Shown piece after piece: positions 44,920 to 53,328 of a stretch of 64,000 nt of DNA. Position 1 is the stretch's first letter; the number at the start of each line of letters is the position of its first letter. The notes under the pieces were generated by a model. That model worked only from the letters and a program-made list of their open reading frames with translations, was not told the DNA's origin and did not search any database. The DNA is from Gluconobacter roseus NBRC 3990 (lineage in GTDB: Bacteria; Pseudomonadota; Alphaproteobacteria; Acetobacterales; Acetobacteraceae), in assembly GCF_006538885.1 (NCBI RefSeq), contig NZ_BJLY01000001.1, positions 62,001 to 126,000 on the forward strand, written 5' to 3'. The translations under genes were made by a program, and so were the position numbers.

Positions 44920-45408
44920 TCAGCCGCGGCCGCGATAGCCGGGGACGTCCTGTGCGGGAATCCACACGCCCTTCGGCGGCTCGCCCGTCTGCCAGAACAC
45001 GTCGATCGGAATGCCGCCGCGCGGATACCAGTATGCGCCGATCCGTAGCCACTGCGGGTCAAGCAGGGCGACCAGACGTTCGGCGATGGCGATGGAGCAG
45101 TCCTCGTGGAACGCGCCATGATTGCGGAAGCTGGTCAGGAAGAGCTTGAGGGACTTGCTCTCCACGATCCATTCGCCGGGGATGTAGTCGATGACGATAT
45201 GCGCGAAATCCGGCTGTCCCGTGACCGGGCAGAGTGAGGTGAACTCGGGCGCTGTGAAGCGCACGACATACTGTCGGCCCTGATGCGGGGAAGGGACGCG
45301 CTCGAGGACGGCTTCCTCGGGACTCTGCGGCGTGGTGGTGGCGCGGCCAAGCTGGCTGAGGGCGTCGGTGCCGGGTGCGGACGGGCCGGTCGGGTGATGG
45401 TCGGACAT
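44920..45408 (-). CDS. queF: NADPH-dependent preQ0 reductase
   Basis: A 162-residue QueF of the short (type I) form. It reduces the nitrile of 7-cyano-7-deazaguanine to preQ1 for tRNA queuosine. It has the catalytic Cys60 and Asp67 ([12 protein letters not shown]), the NADPH motif ESKSLK (83-88) and [11 protein letters not shown]. It is divergent from typA across 169 bases; AAGGA precedes the ATG. I looked for a preQ1 riboswitch in its leader and found none. Confidence 0.96.
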
Positions 45409-45577
45409 GGTCTGAATTCCTTAAAGGGGCCGTGTTTTGTGTGATGTGGCCCAGCTTTCCCGTAGGCTCAAGGCATCTTCAGGACGAAAAGACAGTGACA
45501 GAGTTTGCATATTGGCGGGATTCGGTGCAGAAGACGGCGCAAATCCTCTCTTCGATGCCTCCCGTCTGGAAGACCAC

Positions 45578-47398
45578 ATGGAACTCCGTAATATCGCCAT
45601 CATCGCGCACGTCGATCATGGCAAAACCACGCTGGTTGACGCGCTTCTCAAACAGTCCGGCTCTTTCCGTGACAATCAGCATGTTGCTGATCGCGCCATG
45701 GATAGCAACGACCTCGAACGCGAGCGTGGCATCACCATTCTCGCCAAGTGCACGTCCGTTGTGTGGAAAGAAACCCGCATCAACATCATCGATACTCCGG
45801 GCCACGCCGATTTCGGTGGTGAGGTCGAGCGTATCCTGAGCATGGTGGATGGCGCGATCATCCTCGTTGATGCCGCTGAAGGTGCGCTGCCGCAGACCAA
45901 GTTCGTGCTTGGCAAGGCGCTGGCCCGTGGTATCCGCCCGATCGTCGTCGTCAACAAGATCGACCGTTCCGACGCCCGTCCGGACGAAGTGCACGAAGAG
46001 ATCTTCGATCTGTTCGCCTCCCTCGGCGCAGATGAGCACCAGCTCGACTTCCCGATGCTCTACGCTTCGGGCCGTCAGGGCTGGGCCGATCTGGAGCTGG
46101 ACGGACCGAAGAAGGATCTGGCCCCGCTGTTCGACCTGGTGCTGCGCCATGTGCCGACGCCGAACGTGGACAAGGATGCGCCGTTCGGAATGGTCTCCAC
46201 CATTCTCGAGAGCGACAACTTCCTGGGCCGCATCCTGACGGGTCGTATCGATCAGGGCCGTGCGAAGGTGAACATGCCGGTGCGCGTGCTGCGTCCGGAT
46301 GGCACGGTTGTCGAGACCGGCCGTCTGACGAAGCTGCTCTCCTTCCGTGGCCTGGACCGCGTGCCCGTCGAGGAAGCCGAAGCCGGTGACATTGTGGCCG
46401 TGGCCGGTCTGTCCGAAGCCACGATCCCTGACACGATCGCTGATCCGTCTGTCGAGAAGCCGCTGCCGTCGCGTCCGGTCGATCCGCCGACCCTGTCCAT
46501 GACCTTCCGCATCAACGACGGCCCGCTCGGCGGTCGTGAAGGCAAGAAGGTGACGTCGCGCCAGATCCGTGACCGTCTCTTCAAGGAAACCGAAGGCAAC
46601 GTGGCCATCAAGGTGACGGAAAGCCCGGAAAGCGAGGCGTTCGAAGTCGCCGGCCGTGGCGAACTTCAGCTTGGCGTTCTCATCGAGACGATGCGTCGCG
46701 AAGGCTTCGAGCTGACGATCGGCCGTCCGCGCGTTCTCTTCCGTGAAAACGAAGAGACCGGCGAGCGTGAAGAGCCGTTTGAAGAAGTCCTGGTGGACGT
46801 GGACGAGCCGTATTCCGGCGTCGTTGTTGAGAAGATGTCTCTGCGTAAGGGCGTCATGCAGGACATGCGTCCGTCCGGTGGCGGGAAGGTCCGTCTGACG
46901 TTCCTGATCCCGTCGCGCGGCCTGATCGGCTATCACGGCGAGTTCCTGACCGACACGCGTGGTACGGGCCTCATGAACCGTCTGTTCCACGGCTACCTGC
47001 CGTATGTCGGCCCGATCGAAGGCCGTCGCAACGGTTCGCTGATCTCTGCTGAAGACGGCACGACGACGCAGTACGCGCTGTTCTCCCTGCAGGATCGCGG
47101 CACGATGTTCGTCGATGCCGGCGAGAAGATCTACACGGGCATGATCCTCGGCGAGCACTCGCGCGAGAACGATCTTGACGTCAACGCGGTTCGCGAAAAG
47201 AAGCTGACCAACATGCGTGCCTCCGGCAAGGACGAAGCCCTGCTTCTGACCCCGCCGCGCCGCATGAGCCTCGAGCAGGCCATCGCCTACATCGAGGACG
47301 ATGAGCTGGTCGAAGTCACGCCGTCTGCCATCCGGATCCGCAAGCGTTACCTGGATCCGCATGAGCGCAAGCGTGCTTCCAAGTCCCGCGAGATCTGA
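45578..47398 (+). CDS. typA: translational GTPase TypA/BipA
   Basis: A 606-residue ribosome-binding GTPase involved in 50S assembly and stress adaptation. G1 is [11 protein letters not shown]2 RGITI, G3 DTPGHADF, G4 NKIDR. Then come EF-G-like beta-barrel and domain V segments ([25 protein letters not shown]) and the BipA-specific C-terminus ([40 protein letters not shown]). The conserved [11 protein letters not shown] start is at 45578; in-frame codons upstream are not part of the protein. It ends before a strong terminator. Confidence 0.97.
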   Translation: MELRNIAIIAHVDHGKTTLVDALLKQSGSFRDNQHVADRAMDSNDLERERGITILAKCTSVVWKETRINIIDTPGHADFGGEVERILSMVDGAIILVDAAEGALPQTKFVLGKALARGIRPIVVVNKIDRSDARPDEVHEEIFDLFASLGADEHQLDFPMLYASGRQGWADLELDGPKKDLAPLFDLVLRHVPTPNVDKDAPFGMVSTILESDNFLGRILTGRIDQGRAKVNMPVRVLRPDGTVVETGRLTKLLSFRGLDRVPVEEAEAGDIVAVAGLSEATIPDTIADPSVEKPLPSRPVDPPTLSMTFRINDGPLGGREGKKVTSRQIRDRLFKETEGNVAIKVTESPESEAFEVAGRGELQLGVLIETMRREGFELTIGRPRVLFRENEETGEREEPFEEVLVDVDEPYSGVVVEKMSLRKGVMQDMRPSGGGKVRLTFLIPSRGLIGYHGEFLTDTRGTGLMNRLFHGYLPYVGPIEGRRNGSLISAEDGTTTQYALFSLQDRGTMFVDAGEKIYTGMILGEHSRENDLDVNAVREKKLTNMRASGKDEALLLTPPRRMSLEQAIAYIEDDELVEVTPSAIRIRKRYLDPHERKRASKSREI

Positions 47399-47424
47399 TC
47401 CGTCCTTCCGAGGATAGCGGTTAG

Positions 47425-47465
47425 AAAAAAGGCGTGTCCCGGATCTTCCGGGCACGCCTTTTTTT
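47425..47465 (+). terminator. intrinsic terminator of typA
   Basis: The stem AAGGCGTG.CCCGG / CCGGG.ACGCCTT has a short loop, preceded by an A run and followed by seven T residues. It starts 27 bases after the typA stop. Confidence 0.92.
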
Positions 47466-47593
47466 ATGGTCGGGCAATAGAGTTTGTCTGAATTGAGGCG
47501 CGTTTTCGCAAGACACGGACAAGAGACTGAAATTTCATAAAGTTAATGCGCGACCCGGCAAAGCAGGAATGGTATCTTCAGTATCAAGGTCAC

Positions 47594-47608
47594 TTCAGGA
47601 TACCTGAA
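47594..47608. promoter_or_regulatory. inverted repeat upstream of the His-rich secreted protein
   Basis: TTCAGG-ATA-CCTGAA is a perfect 6-3-6 repeat, 42 bases before the start codon of the gene at 47650. It could be an operator or a 5'-UTR hairpin. Confidence 0.35.
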
Positions 47609-47649
47609 TGATGGCTCGTCTCTATTCTGTTTTGGAGCTTCGTTTCCAG

Positions 47650-47952
47650 ATGCGTCTTTTCAACCGTTCCCTGATCGCCGCCGTCTCCGCCCTGGCCCTG
47701 ACGGCTGCTCCGGCATTTGCCGACCCTGCCACGACGGCCGCTGTTCCGCCGGCTGAAGCTCCTGCTGCCACGGCCCCTGCAACGGCTGCGCCTTCCGAAG
47801 CTGCTCCGGCTGCTCCTTCCGCCGATTCCGATGCTACTGCCACGAGCACGAAGAAGCATCATGGCAAGAAGCACCACCACAAGCACAAGCATCACAAGAA
47901 GACGTCCGCTCCGACAGATGCCACGACGTCCGACGCCGCTCCTTCCAACTGA
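47650..47952 (+). CDS. secreted Ala-rich, His/Lys-rich small protein (acid-shock-like)
   Basis: A 100-residue protein with a clean signal peptide (MRLFNRSLIAAVSALALTAAPAFA), then an Ala/Pro/Thr linker and a metal-binding-like basic block KKHHGKKHHHKHKHHKK near residue 70-86, ending TSDAAPSN. The layout recalls the enterobacterial acid-shock protein Asr (signal, Ala-rich, Lys/His repeats), but I see no confident homology. An in-frame ATG at 47608 would add 14 residues and spoil the signal. A role in periplasmic acid buffering or Ni/Zn/Cu binding is inferred from composition only. Confidence 0.7.
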   Translation: MRLFNRSLIAAVSALALTAAPAFADPATTAAVPPAEAPAATAPATAAPSEAAPAAPSADSDATATSTKKHHGKKHHHKHKHHKKTSAPTDATTSDAAPSN

Positions 47953-47990
47953 GGAACGGCTCGCAGCTCTCTCGCAGAGCTACGGAATAC

Positions 47991-48026
47991 GGAACGGGGT
48001 CTGCTCAAGCAGGCCCCGTTTTTTTA
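47991..48026 (+). terminator. intrinsic terminator of the His-rich protein gene
   Basis: The stem AACGGGG.CTGC / GCAG.CCCCGTT has a four-base loop and a seven-T tract, 40 bases after the stop. Confidence 0.9.
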
Positions 48027-48067
48027 TAGGAAAAGCCAGCCGTAAGACCGGTAGGATTTCTGCAAGG

Positions 48068-49159
48068 CTATCGAATAAGAGAATCGACTTTTTCAAAAAA
48101 GCTCTTCAGATCCTCTTCGGTACATTCAATCCTGTACTGATTGTTTTCCGGCGTAGGCCATTTGCAGTTTCTGGTTACATAGACATTCTGATGGCCCATC
48201 AGATAGCCGATATGCAGTTGCACCGCATTCCAGAACCCGAGGCATCCTACGACTGTGCCAGACCCTGAAAAAAGGGTGCTGTGCATCCCTGATCCATGCT
48301 CTCCAACAACAGCCGCAGCCTCGGAGAAGATTTGGATCTGCTCTTCAAGAGAGAATTTTTCCGGATGGATGATTTCATATCCCCGCTCCAGAGCCATTTC
48401 CTCGAAAATGGCGCGGCGGGAAAGCTGTCGGTTGCTGTGAAGAAAATCAGATCGGGACACGAGGATCTTGCGTGTCTTTTTCTCTTTCCCGGAAGCAGGC
48501 GTCAGGGATGTATAGAAATCCCGAACGAAACTGTGGAACGAAAATTCATTGGTATAACAATAGGATGGGAGAATAGCCTCCCGGCACAGGACGATATCGG
48601 ATCCTGGATTGTAATTGATAATATTTTCTCTTCTGAAACCGAGAGCAAGTTCCAGAAAGCGGTAGATCCACTGGGGGCTGAAATGCGGGAGGAGGATTTT
48701 CATTTCAGAAAACCGCTCGTCCATCATCGCTTTTACAACGGCAAATCTGGGCAGGTAATCAATGAGCCAGTGCCCCCAGACGTCGAACGATACGCCGTCT
48801 CCTATGACGACCGGTTCGTCGATGATGATTTTGTTCTTGTGTGACTGAAGGAAATAATCGTCTTCTTGTGGAATGCTACGCTGGTTATCAATTCCTGTGG
48901 CGCAGTCATAAACAAGATTGGTGCTGAGGATGTTGCTGCCCGGTCTGGTAACGATCAGATTTCTCACACTGTAGAAACCTATGGGATTCAGATCCTGGGT
49001 TGGCCTTTTCCAGTGATAATCATAAGTCCAGCCGTGATCGTCCGTAAGCTCCCAGACCATGAAGGGCCCGACAACTTTCTCCGCAGGTCGGAACTCATGA
49101 AAATGCGAAATACCGCAAGGCGCAGTGTTTGAGCCTTTGGAGATATCGGAAAAATTCAT
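48068..49159 (-). CDS. GT61/DUF563-like glycosyltransferase, probable foreign gene
   Basis: A protein of about 363 residues of the DUF563/GT61 type. It has DVWGHWLIDYLPRFAVVKAM, KILVSRSDFLHSNRQL and the family hallmark HPEKFSLEEQIQIFSEAAAVVGEHGSGMHSTLFS. No signal peptide is evident. It probably transfers a sugar onto a cell-surface polysaccharide or glycoprotein. The gene and its flanks are clearly AT-richer than the window and use codons (AAA, GAA, ATA) that the neighbours avoid, suggesting recent acquisition. The start is the ATG at 49159; an in-frame TTG at 49189 is also possible. Confidence 0.78.
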   Translation of the reverse strand: MNFSDISKGSNTAPCGISHFHEFRPAEKVVGPFMVWELTDDHGWTYDYHWKRPTQDLNPIGFYSVRNLIVTRPGSNILSTNLVYDCATGIDNQRSIPQEDDYFLQSHKNKIIIDEPVVIGDGVSFDVWGHWLIDYLPRFAVVKAMMDERFSEMKILLPHFSPQWIYRFLELALGFRRENIINYNPGSDIVLCREAILPSYCYTNEFSFHSFVRDFYTSLTPASGKEKKTRKILVSRSDFLHSNRQLSRRAIFEEMALERGYEIIHPEKFSLEEQIQIFSEAAAVVGEHGSGMHSTLFSGSGTVVGCLGFWNAVQLHIGYLMGHQNVYVTRNCKWPTPENNQYRIECTEEDLKSFFEKVDSLIR

Positions 49160-49280
49160 TGCGTATCCAGTCTGTGCCAATGCATGCAATTAATAGCATA
49201 GCCATCAATTGGCCTTGGACTGTAACGCTACTTCCGAAATATGGAAAATGGCAAAAAAATGAGAGCAAATATTTCAGTAT

Positions 49281-49315
49281 CCTGTCCGCAAACACCATAA
49301 CGGTTTGCGGACAGG
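49281..49315. terminator. perfect 13-bp inverted repeat downstream of dadA
   Basis: CCTGTCCGCAAAC, a 9-base loop, then GTTTGCGGACAGG. It starts 10 bases after the dadA stop on the minus strand. There is no T tract on either side, so it may be a factor-dependent or RNA-stabilising hairpin, or a repeat element, rather than a simple terminator. Confidence 0.55.
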
Positions 49316-49324
49316 GAGTGTGTC

Positions 49325-50581
49325 TCAGGCGCCGTAGCGGTCCAGCGACAGGTCGAGGGACGGAATGGCCGTCTGGCGGTCCGAGATCTGGTCCGCTACG
49401 ATCTGGCCGGAGCCTGCCGCCATCGTCCAGCCCAGTGTGCCATGGCCGGTGTTGAGCCACAGATTGCCGTAGCGCGGGGAGGGGCCAACGATCGGCGTGC
49501 CGTCCGGCGTGCAGGGGCGCAGGCCGGTCCAGTATTTCGCGGACGACAGATCGCCGCCGCCATACATCTCGCTGAAGGACAGCTCCAGCGTCTCGCGACG
49601 GTCCGGGCTGAGGCGCAGGTTGAAGCCGTTCAGCTCCGCCGTGCCACCGATGCGAATGCGGTCGCCAAGGCGCGTGATGGCGACCTTGTATGTCTCGTCA
49701 TTGACCGTCGAGACAGGGGCGCGGCTTTCATCCGTGATCGGCATGGTCAGGGAGTAACCCTTGACCGGATAGATCGGCAGACGCAGTTCCAGAGGCTTGA
49801 GGAAGCGCGGCGAATAGCTGCCGAGCGCCAGAACATAGCGGTCCGCCGTCATGCGGCCGGCGCTGGTGCGGATGCTGACGATGGCATCGCTGGCGGCTTC
49901 CAGAGCCTCGATCTTGACGCCGAGATGGAACTTCACGCCCTTTTCCTCGGCCATCTTGGCCAGACGGCGGGTGAAGAGATGTGCATCGCCCGTCTGGTCA
50001 CCGGGTAGAAGCAGGCCACCCTTAAGCAGATGCCGCGCATGGGCAAGGCCGGGTTCGCGGGCCAGGATCTCGTCCACGGTCAGCAGCTTGTGCTCGACAC
50101 CGCTTTCGGCCAGCAGGCGCATGTCTTCGGCGGCGTATTCGATCTGGCTGTCGGTGCGGAACAGCTGGATCAGGCCTTTCTGGGCACCGTCATAGGTGAT
50201 GCCAGTCTCTGCGCGTAGGGTGTCCAGACGGTCACGCGCATATTCCGCGATCCGCAGCATCCGGCCCTTGTTGATGTCATAGGCCTTTTCCGTGCAGTTC
50301 ATGAGCAGCTCGCCCATGAAGCGGAACATGGCCGTATCAAAGCGCGGACGGATCACGAGCGGGCTGTGCTTCTCGAACATCCACTTCGCGGCCTTGAACG
50401 GCAGACCCGGCATGGCCCAGGGGGTGGAATAACCCGGAGAGACCTGACCCGCATTGGCAAAGGACGTTTCCAGACCCACACCCGGCTGGCGGTCGATGAC
50501 TTCGACTTCGTGGCCTTCCTGAGCGAGATACCAGGCCGTTGTCACGCCGATGACGCCGGCGCCCATAACGATGACTTTCAT
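49325..50581 (-). CDS. dadA: D-amino acid dehydrogenase small subunit
   Basis: A 418-residue FAD enzyme that oxidatively deaminates D-amino acids and feeds electrons to the respiratory chain. The N-terminal dinucleotide fold is MKVIVMGAGVIGVTTAWYLAQEGHEVEVIDR. DadA features are FANAGQVSPGYSTPWAMPGLP, LLKGGLLLPGDQTGDAHLF, LPIYPVKGYSLTMP, YWTGLRPCTPDGTPIVGPS and LNTGHGTLGWTMAAGSG. The ATG at 50581 is preceded by AGGA; longer readings upstream lack conservation. No alanine racemase or Lrp gene is adjacent. Confidence 0.95.
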   Translation of the reverse strand: MKVIVMGAGVIGVTTAWYLAQEGHEVEVIDRQPGVGLETSFANAGQVSPGYSTPWAMPGLPFKAAKWMFEKHSPLVIRPRFDTAMFRFMGELLMNCTEKAYDINKGRMLRIAEYARDRLDTLRAETGITYDGAQKGLIQLFRTDSQIEYAAEDMRLLAESGVEHKLLTVDEILAREPGLAHARHLLKGGLLLPGDQTGDAHLFTRRLAKMAEEKGVKFHLGVKIEALEAASDAIVSIRTSAGRMTADRYVLALGSYSPRFLKPLELRLPIYPVKGYSLTMPITDESRAPVSTVNDETYKVAITRLGDRIRIGGTAELNGFNLRLSPDRRETLELSFSEMYGGGDLSSAKYWTGLRPCTPDGTPIVGPSPRYGNLWLNTGHGTLGWTMAAGSGQIVADQISDRQTAIPSLDLSLDRYGA

Positions 50582-50672
50582 ATCTGTCCTGCTGTGTTGT
50601 CGTTCGTGAAACCGCTCTGAAGCCATGAAAGCCAGCTCAGCGCTGCGAAAAAACCTGTCCCGTCCTGCTCCG

Positions 50673-51707
50673 TCAGCCCGGCACGCCCTTGCTGGTCGAG
50701 TACTCGAAATGCAGAGCCGTGTCGGGATGGACGATGGCATGGATGGCATGGGCTGCCATGGCGCCTTCGGAGAAGCCCTGGAGGATCAGCTTCAGCTTGC
50801 CCGGATAGGTCGCCACATCCCCGATCGCGAAAATACCTGGCGTGCTGCTCTCGAGCGTGGCCGGGGTGACGGGGACGGTATTGCGATGCGTGTCCAGCCC
50901 CCAGAGCGCGATCGGCCCCAGATCGGTGGACAACCCATAAAACGGCAGAAGCGCATCGGCCTCGATATGCCGGGACGTGCCTTCAAGCGTGGTGACTTCT
51001 ACGGTCGAGAGCACGCCGTCCGTGCCGTGCAGGGCATGGAGCTGATAGGGCACGACCTTCTCGATCTTCCCGGCTGCAATCTGCTGTTCGATACGCGAGA
51101 GTGTCTCGGGGGCGCCGCGGAAGCGGTCCCGGCGATGCAGCAGATAGACCTGCGCCGCCACTTCGGAGAGGGATAGCGCCCAGTCCAGCGCGGAATCGCC
51201 ACCGCCTGCGACCACGACGCGCTTGTCTGCGAAGTCGGCGCGTTTTTTGACGTAATACTGCACGGCCCCCGTGCGCTCATAGGCTTCAAGCCCGTCGAGT
51301 GGCGGACGATTCGGCCCGAATGCACCAGCACCGGCGGCGATGATGACGGCCTTCGCGGTGATGACGTCGCCGCGTGCGGTCTTCAGCGTGAACGCCCCGC
51401 GCTGACCTTCCAGCGTCTCAACCCGCGAGCCCAGCAGGCGGGGTACGTCGAACGGTGCAATCTGCTGTTCGAGCGCCTCGATCAGTGCGCCGCCTTCGAT
51501 GGCGGGATGGGCTGGTATGTCGTAGATCGGTTTTTCCGGATAGAGCGCCGCACATTGTCCGCCTACGCTGTCGAGCGCGTCGATCAGGACGCAGGACAGC
51601 TTGAGCATGCCACATTCGAATGCGGCGAAGAGGGCGGTCGGACCGGCGCCGACAATCGCGACATCGGTGGTCAGGGTCTGAGGTGCAGTCGTCATGATCT
51701 GTTTCAT
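50673..51707 (-). CDS. ferredoxin/flavodoxin--NADP+ reductase (thioredoxin-reductase-like type)
   Basis: About 344 residues, of the YumC-like FNR family. The FAD motif is DVAIVGAGPTALFAAFECG, followed by SVGGQCAALYPEKPIYDIPAHP. The NADPH motif is VVVAGGGDSALDWALSLS, and the C-terminus has STPGIFAIGDVATYPGKLKLILQGFSEGA. It lacks the CxxC of true thioredoxin reductases, which supports the FNR call. ATGs at 51707 and 51695 are both possible starts. It is divergent from the glycosyltransferase gene. Confidence 0.88.
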   Translation of the reverse strand: MKQIMTTAPQTLTTDVAIVGAGPTALFAAFECGMLKLSCVLIDALDSVGGQCAALYPEKPIYDIPAHPAIEGGALIEALEQQIAPFDVPRLLGSRVETLEGQRGAFTLKTARGDVITAKAVIIAAGAGAFGPNRPPLDGLEAYERTGAVQYYVKKRADFADKRVVVAGGGDSALDWALSLSEVAAQVYLLHRRDRFRGAPETLSRIEQQIAAGKIEKVVPYQLHALHGTDGVLSTVEVTTLEGTSRHIEADALLPFYGLSTDLGPIALWGLDTHRNTVPVTPATLESSTPGIFAIGDVATYPGKLKLILQGFSEGAMAAHAIHAIVHPDTALHFEYSTSKGVPG

Positions 51708-51736
51708 AATCGGTTTGAAGAGGTTGGGGTAGGGCA

Positions 51737-52816
51737 TTGAAGGCACGATATGCGTTTGTAATTCAGGACCTCAGAGGCCTCGGCGGCACTGAACGCTCGG
51801 CCTGTGCCGTCATGAACGGGCTGGTCCGTCAGGGCTGTGAGGTGCGTCTGGTGGAACTCGTCGGGGCGGGGGCTCCGGCCTTTCCGCTGTCACCCGAAAT
51901 CGCCGTCTCGTCCCTGTTCGACCGGCCGGTGAAGGTCTTCAATTCCTGGTTCCGGATCGTCTGGCGGCTGTCGCGCCTGCTGAAACGGGAGAAGATCGAC
52001 ACGCTGGTGGTCGTGGAGTCCACCCATGCACTTTACGGCGTGGCAGCGGCGCGGCTTGCGGGCGTGCGCTGTGTCGTGTGGGAGCATTTCAATTTCAACG
52101 TGACGCTAAACCGCCGCAAGCGCGTCTGGGGCCGGCAGCTCGCCGCGCGCTGGGCCGACGATGTTGTTGTCCTGACGCAGCGGGACACGGTTCTTTGGCG
52201 GGAAGGAACGAAGGTCCGGGCGCGTCTGACCGCCATTCCGAACATGGCGCCGTGCGTGACGGACAGGCCTTATCCGGAAGCGTCCCGTCTGGTTCTGGCT
52301 GCGGGACGCCTGACCGAGCAGAAGGGCTACGACCTGCTGCTCCGGGCCTGGCGGATCGTCGAACAGGACCCGCGGAGCGCGGGCTGGGAGCTGCTGATTC
52401 GCGGCGATGGCCCCGATCGTGATGCCCTGCTTCAGCAGGCACAGGGTCTGCATCATGTGACGATCGCGCCCGCAACCGGGAGCATTGACGCCGATTACGC
52501 CCGCGCCGCACTGTTCGTAGCGTCTTCGCGATATGAGGGGCTGCCGATGGTGCTGCTCGAAGCCATGGCGGCCGGAGTGCCGGTCGTGGCGTTTGACTGC
52601 GAGACCGGGCCGGCGGAAATCGTCCGCGATGGCGAGACTGGATCGCTGGTTCCACCCGAAGAGCCTGAGGCTCTGGCTATTGCCCTGCTGGAACTGATGG
52701 GCGCGCCTGAGCAACGCCAGCGCATGTCGGTTAAGGCGCGGCAGCGGGCGGCGGAGTTTCAGGAAGGCCCGGTCATGGTGCGGTGGAAAGCGCTTCTTCA
52801 GCACACATCCGGCTGA
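51737..52816 (+). CDS. GT4-family glycosyltransferase
   Basis: A 359-residue GT-B glycosyltransferase. The N-terminus YAFVIQDLRGLGGTERSACAVMNGL contains the acceptor glycine loop. The C-terminal donor domain has LVLAAGRLTEQKGYDLLLRAW, RYEGLPMVLLEAMAAGVPVVAFDCETGPAEIVRDGETG (E-x7-E type) and a final helix. The most upstream plausible start is the TTG at 51737; no in-frame ATG occurs before residue 27. It probably acts in surface polysaccharide or LPS assembly; the sugar is unknown. Confidence 0.87.
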   Translation: MKARYAFVIQDLRGLGGTERSACAVMNGLVRQGCEVRLVELVGAGAPAFPLSPEIAVSSLFDRPVKVFNSWFRIVWRLSRLLKREKIDTLVVVESTHALYGVAAARLAGVRCVVWEHFNFNVTLNRRKRVWGRQLAARWADDVVVLTQRDTVLWREGTKVRARLTAIPNMAPCVTDRPYPEASRLVLAAGRLTEQKGYDLLLRAWRIVEQDPRSAGWELLIRGDGPDRDALLQQAQGLHHVTIAPATGSIDADYARAALFVASSRYEGLPMVLLEAMAAGVPVVAFDCETGPAEIVRDGETGSLVPPEEPEALAIALLELMGAPEQRQRMSVKARQRAAEFQEGPVMVRWKALLQHTSG

Positions 52817-52878
52817 ACGGGCACGGATGTTCCCCAAACGTGCTTGCTGGCACACGGCAGTCGGGCCACATTGGGGCC

Positions 52879-53328
52879 ATGCAGATACGCCTCGATGACC
52901 AGCTCGCAACCGAAACTCTGGCGGCCCTGATCGCCGATCGCTGCGCACCCGGAGACTGCCTCGCGCTTTCGGGGGGCTTAGGGGCCGGGAAAAGCACGTT
53001 CGCCCGGGCATTCCTGCGCCATCTGGCTCAGGATCCGCAGATGGAAGTACCCAGCCCCAGCTTCGCGCTCGTCCAGCCTTACGAGACGCCGAAAGGGGCG
53101 GTGCATCACTATGACCTCTGGCGTCTGGACGGGCCGGATGCGCTGTACGAACTGGCCTGGGATGAGGCGTGCGAGGGCATCATGCTAGTCGAATGGCCGG
53201 AGCGGGCCGGGGACCTGCTGCCGGAAGGCGCGCTGCATCTTACATTCGCCCCCGGTGACAGCGAGGTTTCCCGCCTCGTGGAGCTGACGGGCTGGCCTGA
53301 AGAGCGTCTGGCGGGACTGAACCCATGA
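52879..53328 (+). CDS. tsaE: tRNA t6A synthesis ATPase TsaE
   Basis: A 149-residue P-loop protein of the TsaBDE complex that makes t6A37 in tRNA. Walker A is GGLGAGKST (residues 32-40). Family motifs are SPSFALVQPYE, HHYDLWRL and IMLVEWPERAG. I used the ATG at 52879, which gives the normal length. Its stop overlaps addB by 4 bases. In many alphaproteobacteria a phosphotransferase and a nucleotidyltransferase gene lie between tsaE and addB; here they are absent. Confidence 0.94.
   Translation: MQIRLDDQLATETLAALIADRCAPGDCLALSGGLGAGKSTFARAFLRHLAQDPQMEVPSPSFALVQPYETPKGAVHHYDLWRLDGPDALYELAWDEACEGIMLVEWPERAGDLLPEGALHLTFAPGDSEVSRLVELTGWPEERLAGLNP

Noticed and set aside
45409-45480. preQ1 riboswitch upstream of queF
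   Set aside because: No preQ1-I or preQ1-II core sequence (pseudoknot A-rich tail) is present in the leader.
45479-47455. Minus-strand ORF of 658 aa opposite typA
   Set aside because: It is exactly antisense to typA, a strongly conserved GTPase, and has no domain of its own.
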